Positions 35,801-43,856 of a stretch of 58,609 nt of DNA are shown here, in pieces (within the stretch, counting starts at the first letter, position 1; every line of letters starts with the position of its first letter). The position numbers and the translations under genes are program-made. The stretch covers positions 1-58,609 of the forward strand of contig NZ_SPVG01000030.1 of NCBI RefSeq assembly GCF_004614165.1. Reading direction: 5' to 3'. The notes under the pieces were generated by a model. The model ran no database searches. It was not told the origin of the DNA and saw nothing but the letters and a program-made list of their open reading frames with translations. This DNA comes from Duganella callida (lineage in GTDB: Bacteria > Pseudomonadota > Gammaproteobacteria > Burkholderiales > Burkholderiaceae_D).

Positions 35801-36701
35801 GGTGACCGGCAAGCAGCTGGGTTCGACCATCAAGACCGACGCCAACGGCAACTACAAGTTCGGCGATCTGACTCCGGGCAGCTACTACCTGCAGTTCGAC
35901 AAGACCGACGTGAAAGCCTATTTCGCCTCGGACAAGGCGACCTACAACATGAACACCTGGAAGTGGGGCGTGAAGAACTACGGCAGCAACGACCAGATCG
36001 ATTCGGACGTACAGGGCGACGGCAAATCGCTGGTCAACGTCACCAAGACCGACACCATCATACTGACCTCGGGCAAGAACGACATGAGCTGGGACGCGTC
36101 GATCACCCCGATCGCGATCGACCTGAACGGCGACGGCATCCACACCATCGCCCGCCAGGACATGACCGGCAGCTTCGACCTGCTGGGCACCGGCAAGGCG
36201 ATCCAGTCGGGCTGGCTGTCGAAAGGCGACGGCTTCCTGGCCATCGACAAGAACGGCAACGGCCAGATCGACGACATCAGCGAACTGTTCGGCGGCGCCA
36301 GCAAGGGTTCCGGCTTTGCCAAGCTGTCGAGCTTCGACAGCAACCATGACGGTCTGGTCGATGCCAGCGACGCCGACTTCGCCAGCCTGCTGATCTGGCA
36401 GGACGCTAACAGCAACGGCAACACCGACGCGGGCGAACTGATCACGCTGAAACAGGCCGGCATCGTCAGCCTGAAGGTGGCGTCCACGGAACTGCCGTTC
36501 CTGGACGAGAACAACAACCTGCACCTGGAGCGCAGCAGCGTCACGCTGAGCAACGGCAAGAACGCCGACATGACCGACGTGTACTTTAACGTCGCCGCGT
36601 CGGATGCGGCGGCGGCCGGCATCACCACGCCGACCATCGCCGACCTGATGCAGGACGGCGCAGTCCAACTGGTGGGCCAGAGCCCGGTAGCACACGCTTA
36701 A
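29847..36701 (+). CDS. Giant SdrD_B/Cna_B-repeat surface protein
   Basis: This 2284-residue protein, by appearance extracellular and filamentous, has no N-terminal signal peptide. Residues about 1-110 form a beta domain and about 120-228 a cadherin-like/tandem-95 type domain (VNDAPSAADKTF). Residues about 229-2085 are 16 SdrD_B-type domains. Each opens with G-D-x-V-W-x-D-x-N-x-N-G-x-Q-D-x-G-E, an EF-hand-like calcium loop, and has a transthyretin-like body (GxYxFxxLxPGxYxVxF). Residues about 2086-2284 contain four more DxNxDG-type loops, as in the C-termini of type I-secreted proteins. Lack of a signal peptide plus that C-terminus suggest type I secretion, though no T1SS genes are in the window. 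The likely role is an adhesin or matrix stalk, stiffened by Ca2+. The only two cysteines I see are ECGVCG in repeat 12. Confidence 0.9.
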   Translation: MSSINLATSIHIDEDTNGNFEIRDILAAAGYNSANVLKISTMSVVLPDGTIATKNTPLFGKVDADTIYVHPGDWAKDYNGKFATFEFVLDQGTSTNSITLSLTVIVDPVNDAPSAADKTFSLSNGAPVVLAQSDFGFVDPVEHDGFKSVIITSLPSAGKLTLNGAAVAVGTEISADDIAAGKLAFEPNQTTSGSFDVGFKVRDTGGLVGTGAADTSVSPNYLTFKVPPAHIGDFVWEDSNGNGVQDAGEAGLANVTVQLKDASGAVVATTTTDASGQYHFDVNAGTYSVTVKAPAGYVSTQQGQGGNSAADSDIDANGSTAPIALTPGETNNKADAGLYRPVSLGDTVWYDTNRNGVQDAGEAGVAGVKVTLLDANGNAVAGASTDASGHYQFSNLKPGTYSVQFDKTTLPAGYLFTSQGQGGDAAKDSDANVDTGATGQVTLTSGGSTQHLDAGIVIQQASVGDRVWEDSNGNGVQDAGEQGMDGVTVSLKDSSGKVVASTTTHDGGQYGFTVDPGTYSVSVSAPKGYVAVTAGQGGNGAADSDVDAGGNSANITLTPGQVKTDVDAGFYRPVSLGDKVWFDSNRDGVQDAGEAGVAGVKVVLLDASGNPTGATATTDANGNYSFTNLKPGTYSVQFDKATLPADYYFTTSGQGSSANADGKSGQLTLNSGDSNMDLDAGIVIKQATVGDRVWEDSNGNGVQDAGEQGMDGVTVSLKDGSGKVVGTTTTHDGGQYSFTVDPGTYSVSVSAPKGYVAVAAGQGANTALDSDVDAGGNSAAMNLAAGQVKTDVDAGFYRPVSLGDKVWFDSNRNGVQDSGEAGVAGVKVVLLDASGNPTGATATTDANGNYSFTNLKPGVYSVQFDKATLPADYYFTTSGHGSSANADGKSGAVTLNSGDSNMDLDAGIVVNQASVGNRVWEDSNGNGVQDAGEQGVDGATVSLKDAAGNVIATTVTHDGGQYGFTVDPGTYTVSVAAPAGYVFTGAGKGGNGALDSDVNASGDVSVKLSAGQNNQDIDAGVYRPASLSQVVWFDADRDGRLDNGETGAAGVRVTLLDADGKPVGAAATTDADGHYQFSNLAPGKYSVQFDKSSLPVGYNFTTATQGGPGSGGSDADTGSGKTSQVTLTSGQDLTVRAGLVVQQATVGDRVWEDSNGNGVQDAGEAGIVGVKVDLKDESGKVVQTTTTGADGKYSFTIDPGKYSISVTAPTGMTATGQHAGADGVDSDINADGQSDLITLSAGQTNGNVDAGFYKAATLGDKVWLDSNKNGIQDAGETGVANVKVILLDASGKPTGDVATTDTNGNYSFTNLKPGTYSVQFDKDSLPANYVFTKAGQGADAALDSNADVTTGKTAQVTLTSGAVVKTLDAGIVALPAKLGDVVFEDKNGNGVQDAGEAGIANVSVSLKDSNGKVVQTTTTDAAGKYTFTADPGSYTVSVTAPKDYYFTKQNAGTDSTIDSDFSDKGQSGTITLKAGETNTTIDAGLYKLGAIGDKVWLDSNKNGIQDKDECGVCGVKVTLLDADGKQVGASVITDANGNYQFSNLKPGTYTVVFDKSSLPEGMAFTAANQGSNDAVDSDVNANGVSHTITLTSGQVDKSVDAGVVAAATIGDRVWIDKNGNGIQDDGEAGKAGVTVELRDAGGNVVKTTTTDSNGNYKFSVEAGTYSVDIKAPSGYLTTTQGAGSNSAVDSNADAKGNLGSVTVTAGQTVSHMDAGLYQKGEIGDKVWYDSNGDGIQQNNELGAKGVKVTLLNEKGMAIATDVTDASGVYSFTDLAPGKYSVKFDAPDGYLFTKQNQGSNSAVDSDVDANGLTAQFTLSSGQVDKTHDAGLVKTGSIGDKVWEDLNYNGIQDSGEKGVDGVTVKLYDANTGKVLGTTVTHDGGQYLFDDLAAGSYKVEVLTSSGWYFTKSGQGNDSNDSDITTVSGSSGKTGAITLGVGQNITTEDAGIYRKASIGDKVWRDANHNGVQDTGEEGIAGISVSLFDAVTGKQLGSTIKTDANGNYKFGDLTPGSYYLQFDKTDVKAYFASDKATYNMNTWKWGVKNYGSNDQIDSDVQGDGKSLVNVTKTDTIILTSGKNDMSWDASITPIAIDLNGDGIHTIARQDMTGSFDLLGTGKAIQSGWLSKGDGFLAIDKNGNGQIDDISELFGGASKGSGFAKLSSFDSNHDGLVDASDADFASLLIWQDANSNGNTDAGELITLKQAGIVSLKVASTELPFLDENNNLHLERSSVTLSNGKNADMTDVYFNVAASDAAAAGITTPTIADLMQDGAVQLVGQSPVAHA
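30531..36095 (+). repeat. Sixteen tandem SdrD_B units arranged as eight two-domain super-repeats
   Basis: Odd units (GDRVWEDSNGNGVQDAGE, short 'VDPGTYSVSV' loop) and even units (GDKVWFDSNRNGVQDAGE, 'LKPGTYSVQFDK' loop) alternate. The equivalent codon of odd units lies at 30537, 31233, 31911, 32589, 33282, 33978, 34671 and 35352. The spacing is therefore 678-696 bases, with exactly 678 twice in succession (units 3-4, 5-6). Those two copies are the most alike, so they look like the youngest duplication. Later units are more diverged. Unit 8 has a degenerate calcium loop. Confidence 0.92.
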
Positions 36702-36728
36702 TCTAATTTATCGAGAAGAGAAAACATC

Positions 36729-37496
36729 ATGCAAATCAAAACCGCACTGAAAGCCGCCACCATTGCCGCCACCCTGGCATTCGCCAGCACCGGCCACGCC
36801 GCCATCAATTACAGCAATGCCGCCGCCGGCATGGTGCTGGACGGCGAAGGCAGCATGCTGAACCCGATCGCGCCTGGCGTTGGCGTGATGGGCGTGGAAG
36901 TGTACGACCTGACCGGCACCACGCTGGGCGCCGACATCCTGGCCTTCTGCATCCAGCCGACGGTGGCGCAATTGAGCGGCACCGTCTACAGCCAAAGCAG
37001 CTTCGCCCAGGGCAGCGCCAGCCTGGCCGCGCTGAACACCAGCACGTACAGCGACCGCGATTACAAGGTGAAGGCCCTGTTCGAAAGCCAGTACAAAAAC
37101 CTGAGCACCGGCAACGCCGACACCGACACGCAGTCGCGTCTGGCGTTCCAGCTGGCGCTGTGGGACATCGTGGCCGATGACGGCAAGTACAATACCGGCC
37201 TGCAAAGCTTCAGCGGCGACGCCCTGGGCCTCTACGGCGACAATGGCGACACCTTCGCCGTGACCCAGGCGGAAGACATGCTGAAGGCGGTCGACCAGTA
37301 CGGTCCGTTGAAGAACCTGTACAACTACACCAGCTTCAACGGTGTAGCCAATGGCCAGGCATCGCAGCAGCTGCTGAGCGTGACGGCGGTCGCCGCCGTG
37401 CCGGAAGCCGACACCTGGGCCATGCTGGCCGTCGGTCTGGGCCTGCTGGGTCTGACCGCGCGCCGCAAGTCGCGCAGCGAGAAATTCGAGGCTTGA
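36729..37496 (+). CDS. PEP-CTERM protein with thioester-domain-like motifs
   Basis: This is a 255-residue exported protein. It has a signal peptide (1-24, GHAA), a domain of about 195 residues, then VPEADTW (224-230), a hydrophobic helix and ARRKSR, a slightly divergent PEP-CTERM sorting tail. In the domain, LAFCIQPT (C74) and LAFQLALWDI (Q141, W145) match the Cys and Gln-x-Ala-x-Trp pattern of Gram-positive thioester domains (TQXA/TED), whose Cys-Gln bond captures host amines. C74 is the only Cys I see. The thioester assignment is inference. PEP-CTERM proteins are sorted by exosortase to the outer surface or EPS. It is 27 bases after the giant repeat gene, with GAGAAG upstream, so it shares its transcript, which ends at the 37539 terminator. 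Confidence 0.85.
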   Translation: MQIKTALKAATIAATLAFASTGHAAINYSNAAAGMVLDGEGSMLNPIAPGVGVMGVEVYDLTGTTLGADILAFCIQPTVAQLSGTVYSQSSFAQGSASLAALNTSTYSDRDYKVKALFESQYKNLSTGNADTDTQSRLAFQLALWDIVADDGKYNTGLQSFSGDALGLYGDNGDTFAVTQAEDMLKAVDQYGPLKNLYNYTSFNGVANGQASQQLLSVTAVAAVPEADTWAMLAVGLGLLGLTARRKSRSEKFEA

Positions 37497-37538
37497 TGCG
37501 TTTTTAAGCGCGGTTTAAGTCCGTTTTTGGTGGACAGA

Positions 37539-37579
37539 GGCGCCCCGGCCAGCAGTTTGCTGCCCGGGGCGCCGTTTTT
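37539..37579 (+). terminator. Rho-independent terminator after the PEP-CTERM gene
   Basis: GGCGCCCCGG pairs with CCGGGGCGCC and the stem continues inside as CAGCA/TGCTG. The right arm is followed by GTTTTTG. It closes the two-gene adhesin-like transcript. Confidence 0.9.
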
Positions 37580-37654
37580 GGTTCGGTGTTTCACCCATGA
37601 AATCCTAATTGTGTGGCACACTTCGGGCTGTCCAAGTGAACCATCCCGGAGTCC

Positions 37655-38920
37655 ATGAGCATTCTGCAGAATTTGCCGTTCGAATGGCGGGTCGGCCTGC
37701 GCTACACGCGCGCCGGCAAACGCAGCGGGCGGAATAGTTTTATATCGTTTATCTCGCTGATCTCCATGGCCGGCATCGGCCTGGGCGTGGCGGCGCTGAT
37801 CGTGGTGCTGTCGGTGATGAACGGCTTTCAGAAGGAAGTGACCGACCGCATGCTGTCGGTGCTGGCCCATGTCGAAATCTTCGACACGCGCGGCGCCATG
37901 CCGGACTGGCAGGCCGAAGCCGCCGCGGCGCGCAAGAATCCGGCCGTCATCGGCACCGCGCCGTTTGCCGAAACCCAGGGCATGCTGGTGCGCGACGACG
38001 TGCTGCGGCCGGCGGTGGTGCGCGGCGTGCTGCCCGACGTCGAACCGCAGGTGTCCGACGTCATCAAACAGACCAAACGCGGCAGCTTCAATGCGCTGCA
38101 GCCGGGCGCGTACAATATCGTACTGGGCATCGAACTGGCGCGCGCGCTGCGCGTGAACCTGGGCGAAAAGGTGACGCTGGCGCTGGCCCAGGGCCAGCCG
38201 ACACCGGCCGGCGTGCTGCCGCGCGTACGCAGCTTCACCGTGGTCGGCATCTTCGAGGCGGGGCACAACGAATTCGATTCCTCGTTGGCGTTCGTGCATC
38301 TGACCGATGCCGAAAAGCTGCTGCGCATCGATGCGCCGGCCGGCCTGCGTTTGCGCCTGCAGGACATGCACCGCGCGCCGCAGGTGGCCGAAGAATTGAA
38401 GGCGTCGATGCCGGGCCAGTTGTTCGTGCGCGACTGGTCCAAGCTGAACGCCAACTGGTTCGCCGCAGTGCAGACCGAGAAGCGCATGATGTTCATCATC
38501 CTGACGCTGATCATTGCCGTGGCGGCGTTCAACCTGGTGTCGACGCTGGTGATGACGGTGACCGACAAACAGGCCGACATCGCCATCCTGCGTACGCTGG
38601 GCGCCTCGCCGCGCTCGGTCATGAAAATCTTCGTGATCCAGGGCGCGCTGGTCGGCATCCTCGGCACCGCGCTGGGCGTGGCCGGCGGCGTGCTGGTGGC
38701 GCTGAACATCGACGTCATCGTTCCATTTATCGAGCATTTATTGGGAGTGCAGTTCTTGTCCAAGGATATCTACTACATCAGCACCGTACCGTCCGACATG
38801 CGTTGGCCGGACGTCTTCAAGATCGGCGGCGTGGCCGTGGTGCTGGCCTTCGTCGCCACCCTGTACCCGAGCTGGTGGGCGGCACGGGTAAAACCCGCGG
38901 AGGCGCTGCGCTATGAATGA
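37655..38920 (+). CDS. lolC: Lipoprotein-releasing ABC transporter permease LolC/LolE
   Basis: This 421-residue inner-membrane subunit extracts outer-membrane lipoproteins and hands them to LolA. It starts with [17 protein letters not shown], the typical Lol N-terminus. TM1 lies around residues 25-50, a large periplasmic domain around 50-270, then three TM segments (about 275-300, 320-350, 380-405) in FtsX-like arrangement. The single permease gene before lolD is common in betaproteobacteria, where one protein can serve for both LolC and LolE. It overlaps lolD by 8 bases, and its upstream AAACCATCCCGGAG supplies the ribosome site. Confidence 0.93.
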   Translation: MSILQNLPFEWRVGLRYTRAGKRSGRNSFISFISLISMAGIGLGVAALIVVLSVMNGFQKEVTDRMLSVLAHVEIFDTRGAMPDWQAEAAAARKNPAVIGTAPFAETQGMLVRDDVLRPAVVRGVLPDVEPQVSDVIKQTKRGSFNALQPGAYNIVLGIELARALRVNLGEKVTLALAQGQPTPAGVLPRVRSFTVVGIFEAGHNEFDSSLAFVHLTDAEKLLRIDAPAGLRLRLQDMHRAPQVAEELKASMPGQLFVRDWSKLNANWFAAVQTEKRMMFIILTLIIAVAAFNLVSTLVMTVTDKQADIAILRTLGASPRSVMKIFVIQGALVGILGTALGVAGGVLVALNIDVIVPFIEHLLGVQFLSKDIYYISTVPSDMRWPDVFKIGGVAVVLAFVATLYPSWWAARVKPAEALRYE

Positions 38921-39614
38921 ACCGGTCGTTTTATCCTGCCGTAACCTGGGCAAGACCTTCACCCAGGGTTCGTATTCGGTACAGGTGCTGGCCGGGATCG
39001 ACCTCGATGTGCGGCGCGGCGAGCGCGTGGCCATCGTCGGCGCCTCCGGCTCGGGCAAATCGACGCTGCTGCATCTGCTGGGCGGGCTCGATACGCCGAC
39101 CAAGGGCAGCGTCACCCTGCAGGGCAAGGACTTCGCCAGCCTGAGCGAGACCGCGCGCGGCGACCTGCGCAACACCTCGCTGGGCTTCGTCTACCAGTTC
39201 CACCACCTGCTGCCGGAATTCAGTGCGCTCGACAACGTCGCCATGCCGTTGATGATACGCCGCGTGAAGCGCGCCGAAGCCGAATCGGCGGCGCAGCAGA
39301 TCCTGGCGCGCGTCAACCTGGCCAAACGCGTGACGCACGTGCCGGGCGAACTGTCGGGCGGCGAACGGCAGCGCGTGGCGCTGGCGCGCGCGCTGGTCAC
39401 GCAGCCGGCGTGCGTGCTGGCCGACGAGCCGACCGGCAACCTCGATCACGCCACCGCGCAGCAGATCTTCGACCTGATGCTGGAGTTGTCGCGCACCCTG
39501 GGCACCGCGTTCGTCATCGTCACCCACGACATCGAACTGGCGCGCCGCTGCGACCGCGTGCTGCGCATGACCGACCAGGGCCTGCAACCGGACCCGCAAC
39601 CGGCCACGGTATAG
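38913..39614 (+). CDS. lolD: Lipoprotein-releasing ABC transporter ATPase LolD
   Basis: This 233-residue ATPase powers lipoprotein release with the upstream permease. Walker A is GASGSGKST, the signature is [15 protein letters not shown] and Walker B is [11 protein letters not shown]; the family feature [19 protein letters not shown] is present. All motifs are intact. It overlaps the permease gene by 8 bases and is followed by tatD after 3 bases, so the three are one operon. Confidence 0.96.
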   Translation: MNEPVVLSCRNLGKTFTQGSYSVQVLAGIDLDVRRGERVAIVGASGSGKSTLLHLLGGLDTPTKGSVTLQGKDFASLSETARGDLRNTSLGFVYQFHHLLPEFSALDNVAMPLMIRRVKRAEAESAAQQILARVNLAKRVTHVPGELSGGERQRVALARALVTQPACVLADEPTGNLDHATAQQIFDLMLELSRTLGTAFVIVTHDIELARRCDRVLRMTDQGLQPDPQPATV

Positions 39615-39617
39615 GCC

Positions 39618-40409
39618 ATGTGGATCGACACCCACTGCCATCTCGACGCGCACGAATTCGGCGCCGAATCGGCGGCGCAGGCCGCGCTGGCGCGCGCGGA
39701 GGGCGTGGGCATGATCGTGATCCCGGCCGTTGAGCGGGCCAACTTCGGCATCGTCGCCGACCTGGCCGCCTCCGTGGACAATGCCTGCTACGCGCTGGGC
39801 ATCCATCCCATCTACGTACCGCACGCGGTCGAAGACGATTTGCGCTTGCTGCGCGAGCAGGTGCAAGCCGCCTTGAAGGACAAGCGCTTCGTGGCGCTGG
39901 GCGAGATCGGCCTGGATTTCTTCATCCCCATGCTGACCGAAGCGGCAATGCGCGAGAAGCAGATTTACTACTTCCGCGAACAGCTGAAGATCGCCCGCGA
40001 CTTCGAGCTGCCGGTGCTGATGCACGTGCGCCGCTCGCAGGACGTGGTGCTCAAGCACGTGCGCCAGATCCGGCCGGCGGGCGGCATCGCCCACGCCTTC
40101 AACGGCAGCGAGCAGCAGGCGCGCGGCTACATCGACCTCGGATTCAAGCTCGGATTCGGCGGCGCCATGACCTTCACGCGCGCGCTACAGATACGCCGGC
40201 TGGCGGCCGAACTGCCGCTGGACGCGATCGTACTGGAGACCGACGCCCCCGACATCGCGCCGGCCTGGATCCATCCCGGCCGCAACAGCCCCGACCAGAT
40301 TCCGCGCATCGGCGCCGTGCTGGCCGAACTGCGCGGCATCGGCATCGATCAGATAGAAAACGCCACCACCGCCAACGCCCACGCGGCCTTGCCGCGCCTG
40401 CCCACCTGA
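39618..40409 (+). CDS. TatD-family metal-dependent hydrolase
   Basis: This 263-residue TIM-barrel metallohydrolase is related to TatD DNases, cytosolic 3'-5' exonuclease-like enzymes involved in DNA repair. The metal ligands are visible: DTHCHLD (His-x-His), GEIGLDF (Glu), MHVRRSQD (His), AHAFNGS (His) and ETDAPDI (Asp). The precise subgroup (TatD, YcfH or YjjV) is not decided by motifs alone. It lies 3 bases downstream of lolD. Confidence 0.93.
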   Translation: MWIDTHCHLDAHEFGAESAAQAALARAEGVGMIVIPAVERANFGIVADLAASVDNACYALGIHPIYVPHAVEDDLRLLREQVQAALKDKRFVALGEIGLDFFIPMLTEAAMREKQIYYFREQLKIARDFELPVLMHVRRSQDVVLKHVRQIRPAGGIAHAFNGSEQQARGYIDLGFKLGFGGAMTFTRALQIRRLAAELPLDAIVLETDAPDIAPAWIHPGRNSPDQIPRIGAVLAELRGIGIDQIENATTANAHAALPRLPT

Positions 40410-40502
40410 TTGCACCGCTGGCTGATCTGTATCAAACGACGGCGGGATCGTCCGGTACGCCGCCGTGGCTGTGTGCATAGTATCGCGGAAGGAGGCGATG
40501 CG

Positions 40503-42911
40503 ATGCGGATGGCGATCTTGGGCTTTGCTGCGGGCGCGGCGTTCCTGCAGATGCAGGCGGCGTTGCCGGAGCTGCGCTGGTGCTTCGCCGCCGCAGTGGC
40601 GCCAGTGGTGCTGGCACTGTCGCGGCGGCTGCCGGGCTGGTGGCGTGACGGCTGCGCGCTGGCGGCGGGCGTGATCGGCGGCTTTTTCTGGGCCGCCTGG
40701 CTGGCGCACGTCGCGTTGGCGCCAGAGCTTGCGGCCGCTGACGAGGGCCGCGATATCCGCCTGGTGGGCGTCGTCGCGAGTCTGCCTTACCGGTTTTCGC
40801 AAGGTGTGCGCTTTAATTTCGCGGTCGAGCAGGCCGCCGGCGCGCGGGTGCCGCCCAGGATTGCGCTGGCATGGTATTCGGGCTATCGCGATCAGGTCGG
40901 CGAGGTGCCGGATATCCAGCCGGGGGAGCGCTGGCAGTTGACGGTGCGTCTGCAGCGCCCGCACGGCAATGCGAATCCATACTGCTTCGATTACGAAGCC
41001 TGGCTGCTGGAGCAGGATCTGCGCGCCACCGGTTATGTGCGCGCCGCGCGCGACAACCGGCGGGTCGACAGGTTTGTTGTCGGCTTCGGCAACCTGGTGG
41101 AGCGCGGCCGCGCGGCGCTGCGGGCCAGAATACTGGCGGCGCTGCCGGATCAACCCTATGCCGGCGTGATCGTGGCGCTGGTGGTCGGCGATCAGCGCGG
41201 CATCGATCAGGCCGACTGGCAGGTGTTCAACCGCACCGGCATCGGTCATCTGATTTCCATCTCCGGCCTGCATATCACGATGGTGGCGGGACTGTTTGCG
41301 TGGGCCGCTTTCACGTTGTGGCGCAAGTCCTTCTTCACGCGCGCGCAACTGCCCCTGCTGCTGCCGGCGCAGAAGGTGGCGGCGCTGGCCGGCGCCGCCG
41401 TGGCGCTGTTTTATGTGCTGCTGGCCGGCTTCGGCGTACCCGCACAACGCACCTTGTACATGCTGGCGGTGGTCGCCGCCGCGCTGTGGTGCAACCGCCT
41501 GACCAGCGTATCGCATGTGTTGTGCACTGCGCTGGGCGCGGTGCTGCTGCTCGATCCCTGGGCCGTGCTGTGGCCGGGGTTCTGGTTGTCGTTCGGGGCG
41601 GTGGCGCTGATCCTGTACGCGACGGTGGGGCGGACGGCCGCACGTCCCGCCCGTCCGGCGCCCGGTGTGGCGCCGACGGCGCTGTCGTCGTGGCGGAAAC
41701 TGGGGCAGGCCTTGCGTGTCGGCGCGCAGACGCAATATGTCGTCACCTGCGGTCTGGTACCGCTGACGATGCTGCTGTTCGGCCAGGTGTCGGTGGTCAG
41801 TCCGCTGGCGAATGCCGTCGCAATTCCGCTCGTCAGCCTGGTGGTGACGCCACTGGCGTTGGCCGGCAGCCTGCTGCCGCAGCCGCTGGCGGTGCTGGCG
41901 CTGGGCGCGGCGCACCTGCTGGTGGCGTGGCTGGCGGCCTGCCTGCAGTGGTTCAGCGTCCTGCGTTATGCCGTCTGGAGTGCGCCGGTGCCGCCGTTCT
42001 GGCTGTTCTGCTGGGCGATGGCCGGCACGCTCTGGCTGCTGGCGCCGCGCGGTTGGCCGGTGCGCTGGCTGGGCCTGGCGGCGTGGATACCGCTGCTGGC
42101 CGCCGAACCGTCCCACCCGCCGCCGGGTCGCATGACCGTCACCGCTTTCGATGTGGGGCAGGGCATGGCGCTGCTGATCGAGACCAGCAACCACCGCCTG
42201 CTGTACGACACCGGCCCTGCCTACAGCGCCGAGTCGAATGCAGGCAACCGCGTGATCGTGCCGTATCTGCGCGGCCGCGGCATCCGTGCGCTGGATGGCA
42301 TGATCGTTTCGCACAGCGATACCGATCATGCGGGCGGCGCGCTGGCGGTGCTGGACAGCGTGCCCGCCGGCTGGGTGCTGTCCTCGCTGCCGGCCGGCCA
42401 CGCCATCGTGCGGGCCGCGCGCCAGCATGTCGCCTGCGCCGCCGGTCAGCGCTGGGACTGGGACGGCGTGACGTTCGAGATCCTGCATCCGGCCGCCGCC
42501 AGCTATGCCGACGCCACCCTCAAGCCCAACGCGCGCGGCTGCACGCTGAAGATCAGCGCCGGCGGCCGGGCCATGCTGCTGCCCGGCGATATCGAGGCCG
42601 GGCAGGAGGCGGCGCTGCTGGCGCGCGATCCGGCGCGGTTGCGCGCGGACGTGCTGCTGGCGCCCCATCACGGCAGCGGCACCAGTTCCACGCCGGCGTT
42701 TCTGCAGGCGGTCGGACCGCGGGCGGCGCTGTTTCAGGTCGGCCACCGCAACCGCTATCATCATCCCAAGCCGGAAGTGTATGCGCGCTACGGCGCGCTG
42801 CACATCCAGCGCTACCGCACCGACCAGGACGGCGCCATCACAGTCGAGTTCGCCGACACGGTCCGCATCACCAGCTACCGTCGCGCCCAGGCACGCTATT
42901 GGCGAAATTAG
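40503..42911 (+). CDS. comEC: ComEC/Rec2 DNA internalisation protein
   Basis: This 802-residue inner-membrane channel carries transforming single-stranded DNA into the cytoplasm. It has an N-terminal membrane segment pair with an OB-like DUF4131 domain (about 20-190) and a polytopic competence domain (about 220-500, containing GIGHLISISGLHITM). The C-terminal metallo-beta-lactamase domain (about 530-790) shows FDVGQGMALLIE, HSDTDHAGG and APHHGSGTSS. The latter may trim the incoming strand. The start ATG 40503 follows GGAGG; the extension to 40410 is arginine-rich and lacks a ribosome site. The presence of intact comEC suggests natural competence potential. Confidence 0.95.
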   Translation: MRMAILGFAAGAAFLQMQAALPELRWCFAAAVAPVVLALSRRLPGWWRDGCALAAGVIGGFFWAAWLAHVALAPELAAADEGRDIRLVGVVASLPYRFSQGVRFNFAVEQAAGARVPPRIALAWYSGYRDQVGEVPDIQPGERWQLTVRLQRPHGNANPYCFDYEAWLLEQDLRATGYVRAARDNRRVDRFVVGFGNLVERGRAALRARILAALPDQPYAGVIVALVVGDQRGIDQADWQVFNRTGIGHLISISGLHITMVAGLFAWAAFTLWRKSFFTRAQLPLLLPAQKVAALAGAAVALFYVLLAGFGVPAQRTLYMLAVVAAALWCNRLTSVSHVLCTALGAVLLLDPWAVLWPGFWLSFGAVALILYATVGRTAARPARPAPGVAPTALSSWRKLGQALRVGAQTQYVVTCGLVPLTMLLFGQVSVVSPLANAVAIPLVSLVVTPLALAGSLLPQPLAVLALGAAHLLVAWLAACLQWFSVLRYAVWSAPVPPFWLFCWAMAGTLWLLAPRGWPVRWLGLAAWIPLLAAEPSHPPPGRMTVTAFDVGQGMALLIETSNHRLLYDTGPAYSAESNAGNRVIVPYLRGRGIRALDGMIVSHSDTDHAGGALAVLDSVPAGWVLSSLPAGHAIVRAARQHVACAAGQRWDWDGVTFEILHPAAASYADATLKPNARGCTLKISAGGRAMLLPGDIEAGQEAALLARDPARLRADVLLAPHHGSGTSSTPAFLQAVGPRAALFQVGHRNRYHHPKPEVYARYGALHIQRYRTDQDGAITVEFADTVRITSYRRAQARYWRN

Positions 42912-42982
42912 AGCGTTTCCACCAGCCGTGCGCGGCTACTGCCATTACAATGGGGCGAAAATAATCACAGGGGAGACTGCCA

Positions 42983-43819
42983 GTGAGCAAGCCCAAGCTG
43001 CATTTCGCCCACGCCAACAGCTATCCGGCCGGGGTCTACCGGCAGTTTTTCGCGCTGCTGGGCGAGAATTTCGAGATCCAGGCGCTCGACATGCACGCCC
43101 ACAATCCGCGTTATCCGGTCACCGACTGCTGGCCTGCGCTGGTCGACGAATATATTGCCGAGCTGAGCGCGCGCTATACCGAGCCGGTGATCCTGGTCGG
43201 CCACTCGCTGGGCGGCATGCTGAGCCTGATGGTGGCGCAGCAGCGTCCCGACCTGGTGCGCTGCGTGGTGATGCTGGATGCGCCCGTGGTGGGCGGCTGG
43301 CGCGCGCTGGCCTGGCATCTGATCAAGCGCTTCGGCCGCGCCTACAAGGTGCCGCCCGCCAAGTTCTCCATCCGCCGTCGTAACGTCTGGCCCAGCGCCC
43401 ACGCGGCGTACACGCATTTCGCCGCCAAGGATTTGTTCGCGGCCTGGGCGCCGGGCGTGCTGGCCGATTACATCGATTGCGGCCTGAAACCGCATGCCGA
43501 GGGCGTTCAGCTGCGCTACACGCGTGAAATCGAAACGGCGGTCTACGCGACGTTGCCGCATCACCTGCCCAAGCTGCTGCGCAATGGCTATCCGCGGCCG
43601 ATCGGCTTCATCGGCGGCGACAATTCGTGGGAAACCAGCCAGTCCGGCCATGCACACACCAAGGCGCTGGTCGGGCCGCATTTCCGCATCATCCCCGGCG
43701 GCCATCTGTTCCCGATGGAGAATCCGGCCGCCGCCGCCCAGGCGACCACGCGGATGATCGCCGACCTGCTCGACGGTCAAGCCGGTAAAAAGGTTCTTAA
43801 AAACGAGGCTTTAGCGTAA
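42983..43819 (+). CDS. Alpha/beta hydrolase
   Basis: This 278-residue cytosolic hydrolase starts at GTG 42983 (GGGGAGA upstream). The nucleophile elbow is [10 protein letters not shown] (about residues 71-80), the catalytic His lies in GGHLFPME near the end, and an Asp in FIGGDNS is a likely acid residue. The opening [20 protein letters not shown] is characteristic of a small family of esterase-like hydrolases in betaproteobacteria. The substrate is unknown. It lies 71 bases after comEC. Confidence 0.9.
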   Translation: MSKPKLHFAHANSYPAGVYRQFFALLGENFEIQALDMHAHNPRYPVTDCWPALVDEYIAELSARYTEPVILVGHSLGGMLSLMVAQQRPDLVRCVVMLDAPVVGGWRALAWHLIKRFGRAYKVPPAKFSIRRRNVWPSAHAAYTHFAAKDLFAAWAPGVLADYIDCGLKPHAEGVQLRYTREIETAVYATLPHHLPKLLRNGYPRPIGFIGGDNSWETSQSGHAHTKALVGPHFRIIPGGHLFPMENPAAAAQATTRMIADLLDGQAGKKVLKNEALA

Positions 43820-43856
43820 AATCGCGGGCATTGTAAACCTTGAGGATGGCCTTGCG

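Noticed and set aside
29835-36695. Very long open frames (1358 and 763 codons) on the minus strand opposite the repeat protein
   Set aside because: They mirror the codon bias and periodicity of the plus-strand repeats, have no ribosome site or recognisable domain, and read as Val/Gly/Ala/His-rich antisense.
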